A model generated the notes under the pieces. That model was given only the letters and a program-made list of their open reading frames with translations, did not search any database and had not been told where the DNA came from. From assembly GCF_002272135.1 (NCBI RefSeq), contig NZ_NPBF01000004.1, positions 62,001 through 126,000 of the forward strand: a stretch of 64,000 nucleotides of DNA. Reading direction: 5' to 3'. Made by a program: the position numbers and the translations under genes. The stretch comes from Virgibacillus sp. 7505 (GTDB lineage Bacteria > Bacillota > Bacilli > Bacillales > Amphibacillaceae). This document shows, in pieces, positions 55,648-64,000 of this stretch (within the stretch, counting starts at the first letter, position 1; every line of letters begins with the position of its first letter).

Positions 55648-55675
55648 AAAGATAGTGCCACATTACACTATCTTT
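55648..55675 (-). terminator. Hairpin with T-run in the tdk leader
   Basis: AAAGATAGTG/CACTATCTTT perfect stem, 8-base loop, minus-strand TTTTTT, ending 24 bases before the tdk start. It is the second terminator-like structure after rpmE2 and may attenuate tdk. Confidence 0.6.
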
Positions 55676-55763
55676 ATCCATACTATATCTATCCCACTTA
55701 TGTATATCTGGATGGTCAGTGTACATGTAATGGCAAGCTTTAAAAAAGGGGTTAGAAGCAGAA

Positions 55764-55792
55764 AAAACAGGCAAAGGGTGTTTGCCTGTTTT
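55764..55792 (-). terminator. rpmE2 terminator
   Basis: AAAACAGGCAAA/TTTGCCTGTTTT, 5-base loop, with a minus-strand T-run, 20 bases after the rpmE2 stop. Confidence 0.9.
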
Positions 55793-55812
55793 CTTCTTCA
55801 TATCTCAAGCTA

Positions 55813-56058
55813 TTAGCTCAAGTTGTATTTCTTCTTGAAACGATCTACGCGGCCGCCAGCTTTGTCAGCTTTTTGCTTACCAGTGTAGAACGGGTGAGAA
55901 GCTGAGCTGATTTCCACACGAATCAACGGGTAAGTGTTGCCATCTTCCCATTCGATTGTTTCGTCAGAACTCTGAGTAGAACCAGTCAAGAATTTGTAGT
56001 CAGAACTAGTATCTAGAAATACAACTTTGTTATATTTCGGATGGATTTGTTCTTTCAT
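55813..56058 (-). CDS. rpmE2: 50S ribosomal protein L31 type B
   Basis: 81 residues: [20 protein letters not shown] and [28 protein letters not shown]. The zinc-binding CxxC...C pairs of type A are absent, so this is the zinc-free type B form, usually the alternate made on zinc limitation. It nevertheless occupies the rho-tdk position where B. subtilis has zinc-containing rpmE, and no Zur box was seen in its promoter region. AGGAG before ATG. Confidence 0.96.
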   Translation of the reverse strand: MKEQIHPKYNKVVFLDTSSDYKFLTGSTQSSDETIEWEDGNTYPLIRVEISSASHPFYTGKQKADKAGGRVDRFKKKYNLS

Positions 56059-56148
56059 GCGTTAGCACTCCTTTTTGCCCTGAATCCCTTGGAAACAGAG
56101 TTTATTGTGAGAGACCGATAACACTGTCGTGAAAGCTCACATAACGTG

Positions 56149-56177
56149 ATTATAACAGTCTGTCTAGCCCATTGCAA
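56149..56177 (-). promoter_or_regulatory. rpmE2 promoter
   Basis: Minus strand TTGCAA (56177-56172), 17-base spacer, perfect TATAAT (56154-56149). The 85-base leader contains GTGAG/CTCAC (outer stem about 56110-56143), possibly an L31 autoregulatory leader. Confidence 0.65.
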
Positions 56178-56193
56178 GAGGAAATCCATGTAA

Positions 56194-57480
56194 TCAGACG
56201 CGCTTATTCGTGCCTTTTCGTTTCATGTCCTCTTCCATATTCACAAGGAATTCCTCATTGTTTTTAGATGCTTTCAAACGGCGCAAGAAACGCTCGGCGA
56301 AGTCATGAGAATCCTGCATTGTCTTACGAATTGCCCACATTTTATCCAATTGACCTTTCGGGACAAGCAATTCTTCTTTTCTTGTGCCGGAACGAACCAT
56401 ATCGATTGCAGGGAAGATGCGTCTTTCCGCAAGGGAACGATCCAAATGCAGCTCCATGTTACCTGTTCCTTTGAACTCTTCGTAAATGACATCATCCATG
56501 CGGGAGCCTGTGTCGACAAGCGCAGTAGCAAGAATCGTGAAGCTGCCGCCTTCCTCGATGTTACGAGCAGCACCGAAGAAACGTTTCGGACGGTGGAAAG
56601 CTGCTGGATCGATACCACCGGAAAGCGTACGTCCGCTTGGCGGGATAACCAAGTTATACGCCCGGGCAAGACGTGTAATGCTATCCATCAGTACGATAAC
56701 ATCCTTTTTATGCTCAACTAAGCGCATCGCGCGTTCCAGTACCAGCTCGGAAACCTTGATATGGTTTTCCGGTACTTCATCGAAAGTGGAACTGACAACA
56801 TCGACATCCGGGTGAACGGAACGTTCGATATCCGTCACTTCCTCTGGGCGTTCATCTACTAGCAAAATAATAAGCTTGGCATCTGGATGATTTGTTGTGA
56901 TGCTGTTGGCAATCTGTTTCAGCAGCATCGTTTTCCCAGCTTTTGGAGGGGCTACAATCAATCCACGCTGCCCAAAACCAACTGGCGTCATCAAATCGAT
57001 GATACGTGTAGACACTTTACGAGTCTCCGTCTCCAGTTTCATCTGCTTATCTGGATATAAAGCTGTCAGTGCAGGGAAATGCACGCGCTCCTTCGCCACT
57101 TCCGGATCTTCATTGTTTACCGCATCTACATGCAGAAGTCCATAATAGCGTTCATTTTCTTTCGGCGGGCGAACCTTACCGGAAACTTTATCTCCATTTC
57201 GCAAATCAAAGCGTCTGATCTGCGACGCACTGATATAAATATCCTCTGCACTTGGAGCATAATTGATCGGCCTGAGGAATCCGAAGCCCTCGGATGGTAT
57301 GATTTCCAGGATACCGTCCATGAAAAGGAAACCATCCTTTTCAGCCTGTGCTTTCAGAATGGCAAAGATTAATTCGCGTTTCGTTAGCTTCGCATAATAC
57401 GAAACACGGTATTCGCGTGCCATCGTGTATAATTCTTTCAATGTCAATGTTTCTAGATGAGAAATAGATAGTTCAGCCAC
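56194..57480 (-). CDS. rho: Transcription termination factor Rho
   Basis: 428 residues. N-terminal helical and OSB RNA-binding domain ([20 protein letters not shown]), P-loop [20 protein letters not shown], Walker [18 protein letters not shown] and R-loop region. Hexameric RNA helicase. GTG start with a weak GGTGATT ribosome site, suggesting low or controlled translation. Confidence 0.97.
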   Translation of the reverse strand: MAELSISHLETLTLKELYTMAREYRVSYYAKLTKRELIFAILKAQAEKDGFLFMDGILEIIPSEGFGFLRPINYAPSAEDIYISASQIRRFDLRNGDKVSGKVRPPKENERYYGLLHVDAVNNEDPEVAKERVHFPALTALYPDKQMKLETETRKVSTRIIDLMTPVGFGQRGLIVAPPKAGKTMLLKQIANSITTNHPDAKLIILLVDERPEEVTDIERSVHPDVDVVSSTFDEVPENHIKVSELVLERAMRLVEHKKDVIVLMDSITRLARAYNLVIPPSGRTLSGGIDPAAFHRPKRFFGAARNIEEGGSFTILATALVDTGSRMDDVIYEEFKGTGNMELHLDRSLAERRIFPAIDMVRSGTRKEELLVPKGQLDKMWAIRKTMQDSHDFAERFLRRLKASKNNEEFLVNMEEDMKRKGTNKRV

Positions 57481-57956
57481 AAAATCACCACACCTATTGT
57501 ATTTAAGGACTTGTCCTTATCTGTTTGGCTGTTTATTGTCATTTCCTTCATTGGTGCTTCAAAACTGGCGGAATCTGATTCAAGCTATTGGCCGGCATTC
57601 ATGACCGAAGAGGTTGCAAGGGATTCTTTTTGACCATGCATAGCACTTGGAAGAAAAGGAAGGATGGTAGTGTATAACTAGAATAGAAGATTATAACTAT
57701 CATTTTTTACCACAATACAGCTTTTTTAAACTTGCTGCGTTTTTTAGCATAACTAATCATACATTTTCGTACTTGAATATTCAACTGTATTTTTCACGTG
57801 AAACGAAGGAATTTTTAAATATAAAAAGACTGGCTTACGCCAGTCTCTGCATGAGGAAGGTTGGATGACAAGATTCGATTTCTTTTGCATGCTGTGCCCG
57901 CACAATAAAGAATAAGCTATCGGTTAAAATTTCTTCATCTCTTACCCTGCAGCCGG
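57481..57956. other. Intergenic region between rho and murAB
   Basis: 476 bases. It includes the murAB terminator (57827-57846) and upstream sequence of rho, AT-rich and without a clear promoter. Between the murAB stop and its terminator a minus frame of about 39 codons is open but has no start codon. B. subtilis has glpX in this interval; no trace of it is seen. Confidence 0.6.
57827..57846 (-). terminator. murAB terminator
   Basis: AGACTGGC/GCCAGTCT stem, TTAC loop, minus-strand TTTTT, about 110 bases after the murAB stop. Confidence 0.85.
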
Positions 57957-59243
57957 TCAGGAGTTCTGAAACTGCTCTACTTCCTGCTCGCTCATCTCTT
58001 CCCGCCAAATATTGGCACCTAGCGCGACCAGCTTCTCTGTAATACGCTCATAGCCGCGGTCAATGTGTTCAACGCCGGTGATTTCTGTCACGCCATCCGC
58101 CATCAAGGCAGCAATGATAAGGGCTGCCCCTGCCCGAAGATCACTCGCTTTTACCTTGGCTCCTTCCAGCTTAACAGTACCAGTAACGATGGAGGCTCCT
58201 CCCTCTACCTTTACCTGGGCGTTCATCCGGCGCAGTTCATCAATGTGCTTAAAACGTGCCTGATAGATGGTGTCCGTAATGACACCAGTACCATGTGCTT
58301 TGGTCAAGAGAGCAGTAAAAGGCTGCTGCAGATCAGTCGGGAAACCTGGATAAACCAGTGTCTTTACATCGACACTATTCAGTCTGGCTCCAGGCCTGAC
58401 TGTCAGCTGCTCCTCCCCTTCTACAATCTCTACGCCCATCTCCCGCAGCTTGGCTAGCAAGGATTCCAGATGCTGCGGTATGACATTGTCGATAACTACT
58501 TCTTCCCCTTGGGAAGCAGCCAGGATTGTATACGTGCCAGCCTCGATTCGATCAGGGATGATGGTATGACGGCAGCCGTGAAGATGATCGACACCTTCGA
58601 TACGAATCACATCTGTTCCAGCACCTTTGATCTTTGCGCCCATACTCGTCAAAAGCGTCGCTACATCAATGATTTCTGGTTCCTTGGCTGCATTCTCAAT
58701 TACTGTCTTCCCTTCGGCTCGCACCGCTGCAAGCATGATATTAATCGTAGCCCCAACACTTGGAACGTCCAAATAAATTCGCGCTCCACGCAGCACATCC
58801 GCTCGCAAGTAGATTGCACCTTGCTCATTCGTCACTTTAGCTCCTAACGCTTCAAAGCCCTTGATATGCTGATCAATAGGTCGAGGGCCAAGATAACAGC
58901 CGCCAGGCAGGCCGATGACTGCCTGCTTGAACCGTCCGAGCATCGCACCCATGAAATAATAGGAAGCCCGGAGTTTCTTCACTTTCCCGTTCGGAAGAGG
59001 CATGGACGTCATTGCGGAAGGATCAATCGTAATTGTTTGACCGGTTTTAGATACTTTGCCGCCAATTTCTTCAAGCAAATGACTCAGCGTCTCAACATCT
59101 GATATCTCGGGCAGCCCTTCTATCGAAACGGAAGATTCAGCCAGTATCGCAGCTGGCAGCAATGCTACTGCGCTGTTTTTCGCTCCGCTTATCTTCACTT
59201 TTCCTTTAAGAAGGTTTCCGCCCTCTACTAGTATTTTCTGCAT
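57957..59243 (-). CDS. murAB: UDP-N-acetylglucosamine 1-carboxyvinyltransferase MurA2
   Basis: 428 residues. Second MurA paralogue (MurZ type): [20 protein letters not shown], catalytic loop [45 protein letters not shown] before ATG. Order rho-(glpX)-murAB-tal is as in B. subtilis, minus glpX. Confidence 0.96.
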   Translation of the reverse strand: MQKILVEGGNLLKGKVKISGAKNSAVALLPAAILAESSVSIEGLPEISDVETLSHLLEEIGGKVSKTGQTITIDPSAMTSMPLPNGKVKKLRASYYFMGAMLGRFKQAVIGLPGGCYLGPRPIDQHIKGFEALGAKVTNEQGAIYLRADVLRGARIYLDVPSVGATINIMLAAVRAEGKTVIENAAKEPEIIDVATLLTSMGAKIKGAGTDVIRIEGVDHLHGCRHTIIPDRIEAGTYTILAASQGEEVVIDNVIPQHLESLLAKLREMGVEIVEGEEQLTVRPGARLNSVDVKTLVYPGFPTDLQQPFTALLTKAHGTGVITDTIYQARFKHIDELRRMNAQVKVEGGASIVTGTVKLEGAKVKASDLRAGAALIIAALMADGVTEITGVEHIDRGYERITEKLVALGANIWREEMSEQEVEQFQNS

Positions 59244-59305
59244 AAGGAACTCCTCACATTTAGGATAACAGCAACGTTAGTTTCCTCTATTTTACCATAA
59301 TTATA

Positions 59306-59947
59306 CTATATACGACTGTTCCAGTCTGCAAGAAATCGTTGGATACCTGCATCTGTCAACGGATGCTCTACTAATTTCCGCAGGACATCAAAAGGAACGG
59401 TCGCGATATGCGCTCCCTGCTGAGCGGCTTCTGTAATTTGAATCGGATGCCGGATGGAGGCTGCAATGATTTTCGTCTGGATCATATGCCGATCGAAAAT
59501 CTCCGCAATCGTACCAATCAGGTCCATCCCATTATGCCCGATATCATCCAGCCTTCCGATAAATGGCGAGACATATGTAGCCCCAGCACGTGCCGCAAGC
59601 AATGCTTGGTTCACGTTAAAGATAAGTGTCACATTCGTCTTGATATTCAACTCGGATAAAACATTAACTGCCTTCATTCCTTCGAGGGTCATTGGAATAC
59701 TCACGGTAATATTAGGGGCAACTTTAGCAAGCTCCTTGCCTTCTTCCACCATTTCATCTGCTTGTTCGGAAACAATCTCCGCACTGACAGAGCCAGACAC
59801 CTCTTCCGTTATCTGCCGCAGCCTATCGTGAAAAGATATACCTTCTTTGGCCACCAGCGTCGTATTCGTTGTTACCCCGGATAGTACACCAAGTGCATTG
59901 GCTAGCTTAATTTCTTCCAAGTTCACAGTATCCACAAAGAACTTCAT
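59306..59947 (-). CDS. tal: Transaldolase-like protein lacking the Schiff-base lysine
   Basis: 213 residues, FSA/TalC-type transaldolase by sequence: [60 protein letters not shown] and [14 protein letters not shown]. The catalytic block VKIPMT of the family reads VSIPMT here: residue 83, codon AGT at 59701-59699, replaces the Schiff-base Lys. TTNPS also reads TTNTT. AAG to AGT needs two changes, so a single read error is unlikely. Length and fold are otherwise intact, so this may be an inactive or repurposed paralogue. ATG 59947 follows AAGGAG. Position between murAB and fbaA is that of B. subtilis tal (ywjH). Confidence 0.85.
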   Translation of the reverse strand: MKFFVDTVNLEEIKLANALGVLSGVTTNTTLVAKEGISFHDRLRQITEEVSGSVSAEIVSEQADEMVEEGKELAKVAPNITVSIPMTLEGMKAVNVLSELNIKTNVTLIFNVNQALLAARAGATYVSPFIGRLDDIGHNGMDLIGTIAEIFDRHMIQTKIIAASIRHPIQITEAAQQGAHIATVPFDVLRKLVEHPLTDAGIQRFLADWNSRI

Positions 59948-59976
59948 TTGTTCCACTCCTTAAGTAATTCCGAAGT

Positions 59977-60005
59977 AGTTTATGCAGGACTCCCTCATAT
60001 GGCAA
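59977..60005 (-). promoter_or_regulatory. Candidate tal promoter
   Basis: Minus strand TTGCCA (60005-60000), 17-base spacer, TAAACT (59982-59977). Confidence 0.4.
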
Positions 60006-60238
60006 AGGATTAAATGAGCTTACGGTAAATTTCTTCGGTTTCGGCGCTGTATGCAGGAGGTACATACTCCTGTAACTCCACTCTACAGATTAAGTTACCG
60101 ATTTTCCCATTCCTAAACCTTATGAGCTTTCTAAATCGACCCGTCGAAGATTCTGAGAACGAAGGCGATTATGCTTTCGCCCTGACTTTATTCCCTTGTC
60201 TCTGAACGGTTTTTTGCTTTTCGTTTAAATAAAAAAAA

Positions 60239-60265
60239 GAAAACCAACCATATTGGTCAGTTTTC
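60239..60265 (-). terminator. fbaA terminator
   Basis: GAAAAC/GTTTTC outer and ACCA/TGGT inner pairing with a two-base internal loop, then a minus-strand run of eight T. Confidence 0.8.
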
Positions 60266-60283
60266 CTTTTTGTTTTGATATGC

Positions 60284-61147
60284 TTACGCTTTGCCTGAAG
60301 ATCCGAATTCGCGCATTTTGCCGATTACTGTTTCTTTGATAGCTTCGCGAGCTGGTCCTAGGTATTTACGAGGATCGTATTCATTTGGTTTTTCTGCCAA
60401 TACTTCACGAACGCGTTTAGCAGAAGAGATTTGGTTTTCTGTGTTCACGTTGATTTTAGAAGTACCAAGCGTGATTGCTTTTTGGATATCTTTTGTCGGG
60501 ATACCAGTACCGCCGTGCAATACCAATGGAAGACTTGTTGTATTGAAAATCTCTTCCATACGGTCAAAACCAAGGTTTGGTTCGCCTTTGTAAGGGCCGT
60601 GTACGGAACCAAGCGCAGGTGCGAAGCAGTCAACGCCAGTTTCTTCCACTAGTTGTTTACATTCAGAAGGAATCGCATACGCTGCGTCTGCATCGTCTAC
60701 GATAAGATCGTCTTCTTGTCCACCGATGCGGCCAAGTTCTGCTTCTACAGATACGCCGTGGAAGTGTGCAAGCTCAACAACCTTCTTCGTAAGTGCGATG
60801 TTTTCTTCCAAAGGATGGTGGGAACCATCGATCATTACGGAAGTGAAGCCAGCGTGGATCGCTTTCGCACATGTTTCAAAACTGGAACCGTGGTCAAGGT
60901 GAATTGCTACTGGGACAGTGATGTTATAGTCTTCCATAAGACCTTTAACCATCAATACTACTGTCTTGAAGCCACCCATATATTTCGCTGCACCTTCGGA
61001 TACACCAAGGATGACAGGAGAGCTTTCTTCCTGTGCTGCTTGCAGGATTGCTTGTGTGAATTCAAGGTTGTTGATGTTAAACTGTCCTACAGCATAGTGA
61101 TTGTCTTTTGCTACATCTAGCATTTCTTTCATTGATACTAAAGGCAT
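60284..61147 (-). CDS. fbaA: Class II fructose-bisphosphate aldolase
   Basis: 287 residues. Zinc ligands in [31 protein letters not shown] and [17 protein letters not shown] near the C-terminus binds phosphate. Glycolysis/gluconeogenesis. AAGGAGG before ATG. Confidence 0.97.
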   Translation of the reverse strand: MPLVSMKEMLDVAKDNHYAVGQFNINNLEFTQAILQAAQEESSPVILGVSEGAAKYMGGFKTVVLMVKGLMEDYNITVPVAIHLDHGSSFETCAKAIHAGFTSVMIDGSHHPLEENIALTKKVVELAHFHGVSVEAELGRIGGQEDDLIVDDADAAYAIPSECKQLVEETGVDCFAPALGSVHGPYKGEPNLGFDRMEEIFNTTSLPLVLHGGTGIPTKDIQKAITLGTSKINVNTENQISSAKRVREVLAEKPNEYDPRKYLGPAREAIKETVIGKMREFGSSGKA

Positions 61148-61269
61148 AACAAAAATCCTCCTTCAAATTTGCACGACGGTCGGCAACTATCTATGTGAAG
61201 TCGTGTATTTATCGCTTCCATACATAAGAATACCAACTCACCCGTCATGGTGCAACATTTCCCGCACTT

Positions 61270-61647
61270 TTATACCAGATTCGACCCTTGTTTTAATACT
61301 TGATTCACCATTTTTCGCACATTTAGTATGTCGAAAGGCTTAGCAAGCACACAAATTAGAAAGTCATAATTCTGCAGGAAAGTTTCTGCTTCCTCCGCCA
61401 ATCCGCTCATCATGATTGTCGGGATAGACAGACCCTGTTCCTTCAGCCTGTCCAGTACCGCTGGTCCATCCAGCACCGGCAGCTTATAATCAATCAGCAG
61501 TAAATCCGGCTTCTGTCTTTTTATCTGATCAAGAGCATTTGCTCCCGTGCCTACGGAAATCACTTCATGTCCTTCTTCCCGGATGACTTCCTCCAGCAAT
61601 ATTCTGATACCTGGCTGGTCATCCACGATCAACACGCGCTTATTCAT
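61270..61647 (-). CDS. spo0F: Sporulation phosphorelay response regulator Spo0F
   Basis: 125 residues, receiver domain only. Acidic pair D9-D10 (LIVDDQPGIRILLEEV), phospho-acceptor D53 (LLIDYKLPVLDG), S81 in place of the usual Thr, and K103 (LAKPFDI). The DDQ.GIRILL and AKPFDI words identify Spo0F, which relays phosphate from kinases to Spo0B. The 80s loop (SGLAEEAE) is unlike the TAYGE loop of B. subtilis. ATG 61647 with GGGGGAG; promoter at 61725-61754. Confidence 0.92.
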   Translation of the reverse strand: MNKRVLIVDDQPGIRILLEEVIREEGHEVISVGTGANALDQIKRQKPDLLLIDYKLPVLDGPAVLDRLKEQGLSIPTIMMSGLAEEAETFLQNYDFLICVLAKPFDILNVRKMVNQVLKQGSNLV

Positions 61648-61668
61648 CCGCATCTCCCCCTAGAAAAC

Positions 61669-61694
61669 GAAGCAAGCAGCTGCTTGCTTCGACA
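61669..61694. promoter_or_regulatory. 22-bp palindrome and 0A box before spo0F
   Basis: Perfect 22-bp palindrome (61669-61690) with GAAGCAAGCAG arms, directly adjoined by TTCGACA (61688-61694), i.e. the Spo0A box TGTCGAA on the minus strand. It lies about 25 bases after the probable sigma-H start site and just before the spo0F ribosome site. Confidence 0.5.
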
Positions 61695-61724
61695 TAATGT
61701 TCACTGCTGTGACCCAATTACACC

Positions 61725-61754
61725 TTTTTCTAGTAAAAAGCTCCAAATTCCTGC
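61725..61754 (-). promoter_or_regulatory. Candidate sigma-H promoter of spo0F
   Basis: Minus strand GCAGGAATT (61754-61746) fits the sigma-H -35 RNAGGAWWW fully; 12 bases later CTAGAAAAA (61733-61725) fits the -10 RNNGAATWW less well. spo0F is sigma-H dependent in B. subtilis. Confidence 0.45.
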
Positions 61755-61789
61755 TTATCCACTCAAAATATTGTATACGGTCGTATCAA

Positions 61790-63412
<1,623 letters not shown>

Positions 63413-63469
63413 CTAGCATTTATTTATAGAATACCCATGTCCTTAAAAAAGTTTAAGAAAAAATAAAAA

Positions 63470-63552
63470 GCGCTCCCTTTGTTAAGGGAACGCGTCTTCG
63501 GACAATTAAAGAGCCCACATAAAATATTACTGATTCTCTAGTATAAAGTCAA
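63470..63552 (-). promoter_or_regulatory. pyrG promoter and CTP-sensing attenuator leader
   Basis: Promoter TTGACT-N17-TAATAT (63552-63524); transcript start at GGGCTC (63516-63511), as in B. subtilis pyrG where low CTP causes extra G residues to be added. The attenuator hairpin GCG.TCCCTT/AAGGGA.CGC (63470-63493) is followed by a T-rich run. Extra Gs would pair with the C/U-rich hairpin arm (GUUCCCUU) and block termination. Confidence 0.8.
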
Positions 63553-63575
63553 TAACATTCAGCGAATATATTCGC

Positions 63576-64000
63576 TTAGCGGTCTTCCTCATCGTCGTCT
63601 TCGTCACCAGTCAGCTGCATGTCTTCTCCAACGATTTCACGAGTTTCTTCGTCTGTATCATCGCTTTGATAATCGCCTTCGTAATCATCTTCGGCTACGT
63701 CATCATCAGCTAGATCATCGTCTTCTTCATCATCGCCGTAATCTTCATCAAAGCCTTCTTCGTCCAAAGTGAAGTCTTCTTCAAGATCATCCAGATCCTC
63801 ATCTTCATCCGCAGTACGTTTCTTTCTTTTCTTCGTTGGTTCGACTGTAACGTCTTCGTCGAATTGATCTACTGAATACCAGCTTTTCAGTCCCCAAAGA
63901 TTGGATCCTGCTGTCATGAAACGGCCATCTACGTTCAAGTCCGTATAGAACTGAAGCAAGTATTCTTCACGCTGATCGGAGCTCAATTGTTTGATGTCAG
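63576..64000 (-). CDS. rpoE: RNA polymerase delta subunit, C-terminal part (gene enters from the right edge)
   Basis: The minus frame is open from the window edge to the TAA at 63576, giving about 140 C-terminal residues. [20 protein letters not shown] and [17 protein letters not shown] are the end of the folded HARE-HTH domain; the rest is the acidic disordered tail (E/D-rich, about 85 residues). The start codon is beyond the window. Delta improves promoter specificity and recycling of RNA polymerase. Immediately after the stop is a 16-bp perfect palindrome (63561-63576, AGCGAATATATTCGCT). Confidence 0.95.
   Translation of the reverse strand, partial: DIKQLSSDQREEYLLQFYTDLNVDGRFMTAGSNLWGLKSWYSVDQFDEDVTVEPTKKRKKRTADEDEDLDDLEEDFTLDEEGFDEDYGDDEEDDDLADDDVAEDDYEGDYQSDDTDEETREIVGEDMQLTGDEDDDEEDR

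Larger units (their letters stand above)
59948..60283. other. Intergenic region between tal and fbaA
   Basis: 336 bases with the fbaA terminator (60239-60265), a candidate tal promoter (59977-60005), and a minus frame without an ATG (23 codons from GTG, 60010-60081) ending just before the promoter. A CAGGAG/CTCCTG inverted repeat lies near 60055-60072. No established function. Confidence 0.5.

Noticed and set aside
55625-55801. N-terminal extension of tdk
   Set aside because: Crosses a terminator hairpin, and family N-terminus with P-loop starts at 55624.

Overview
The window is a stretch of the core chromosome of a low-to-moderate G+C, endospore-forming member of the Bacillaceae. Sporulation genes (spo0F, spoIID, spoIIQ, spoIIID, spoIIR), a ComK homologue, flhO/flhP, AbrB- and Spo0F-type regulators, frequent TTG/GTG starts, strong GGAGG ribosome sites and gene order close to Bacillus subtilis rpoE-pyrG-spo0F ... 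atp ... murAA-spoIID-mbl-fabZ all point there. Overall character fits a genus such as Terribacillus or a relative, but species assignment from sequence alone is a guess. I see no rRNA, tRNA, CRISPR array, insertion sequence or prophage.

Layout: (1) 1-4.2 kb: start of a MurJ/MviN-type flippase, then a divergent four-gene operon (GT2 glycosyltransferase, large GT-C-like membrane protein, two overlapping small EamA-type proteins) that looks like an undecaprenyl-phosphate-sugar glycosylation cassette. (2) 4.2-15 kb: accessory region with a TetR/SDR divergent pair, an AbrB paralogue, a secreted lytic-transglycosylase/cell-wall-binding protein, a GT4, a YknW/YknX-like pair without its ABC partner, an acyltransferase, an unknown protein and a short ComK. 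(3) 14.7-22.5 kb: fabZ, flhP, flhO, mbl, spoIIID, an AimR-like TPR protein, spoIIQ, spoIID. (4) 22.5-31 kb: a complete dppABCDE-ykfABC set for uptake and breakdown of murein peptides, placed between spoIID and murAA. (5) 31-40.7 kb: murAA, ywmB, ywzB and the nine-gene ATP synthase operon atpIBEFHAGDC. (6) 40.9-51.9 kb: a subtilisin-like protease, mnaA, upp, glyA, ywlG, rpiB, a chemoreceptor, ywlE, ywlC, a degenerate GNAT and spoIIR. (7) 52-64 kb: prmC, prfA, an extended SDR, tdk, rpmE2, rho, murAB, tal, fbaA, spo0F, pyrG and the 3' part of rpoE. From 4.25 kb on nearly everything is on the minus strand.

Regulation is unusually readable: candidate promoters for sigma-A (murJ, fabZ, atp, upp, rpmE2, tal, pyrG), sigma-B (small membrane protein at 15.2 kb), sigma-D (flhO), sigma-F (spoIIQ) and sigma-H plus a 0A box (spo0F), a CodY-like box at dppA, and a pyrG leader with GGGCUC start and attenuator. 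Many stop codons lie inside the terminator hairpin of their own gene.

Most notable oddities: a transaldolase whose Schiff-base lysine is serine; an SDR with Cys at the catalytic Ser position; a chromosomal AimR-like protein lacking an evident DNA-binding domain and aimP, inside the sporulation cluster; a structured intergenic RNA candidate between glyA and upp; an intrinsic-terminator-like hairpin between atpE and atpF; and the EamA/GT2/GT-C cassette. Recalled B. subtilis neighbours not found here are glpX, ywjG, mntP and ykfD.
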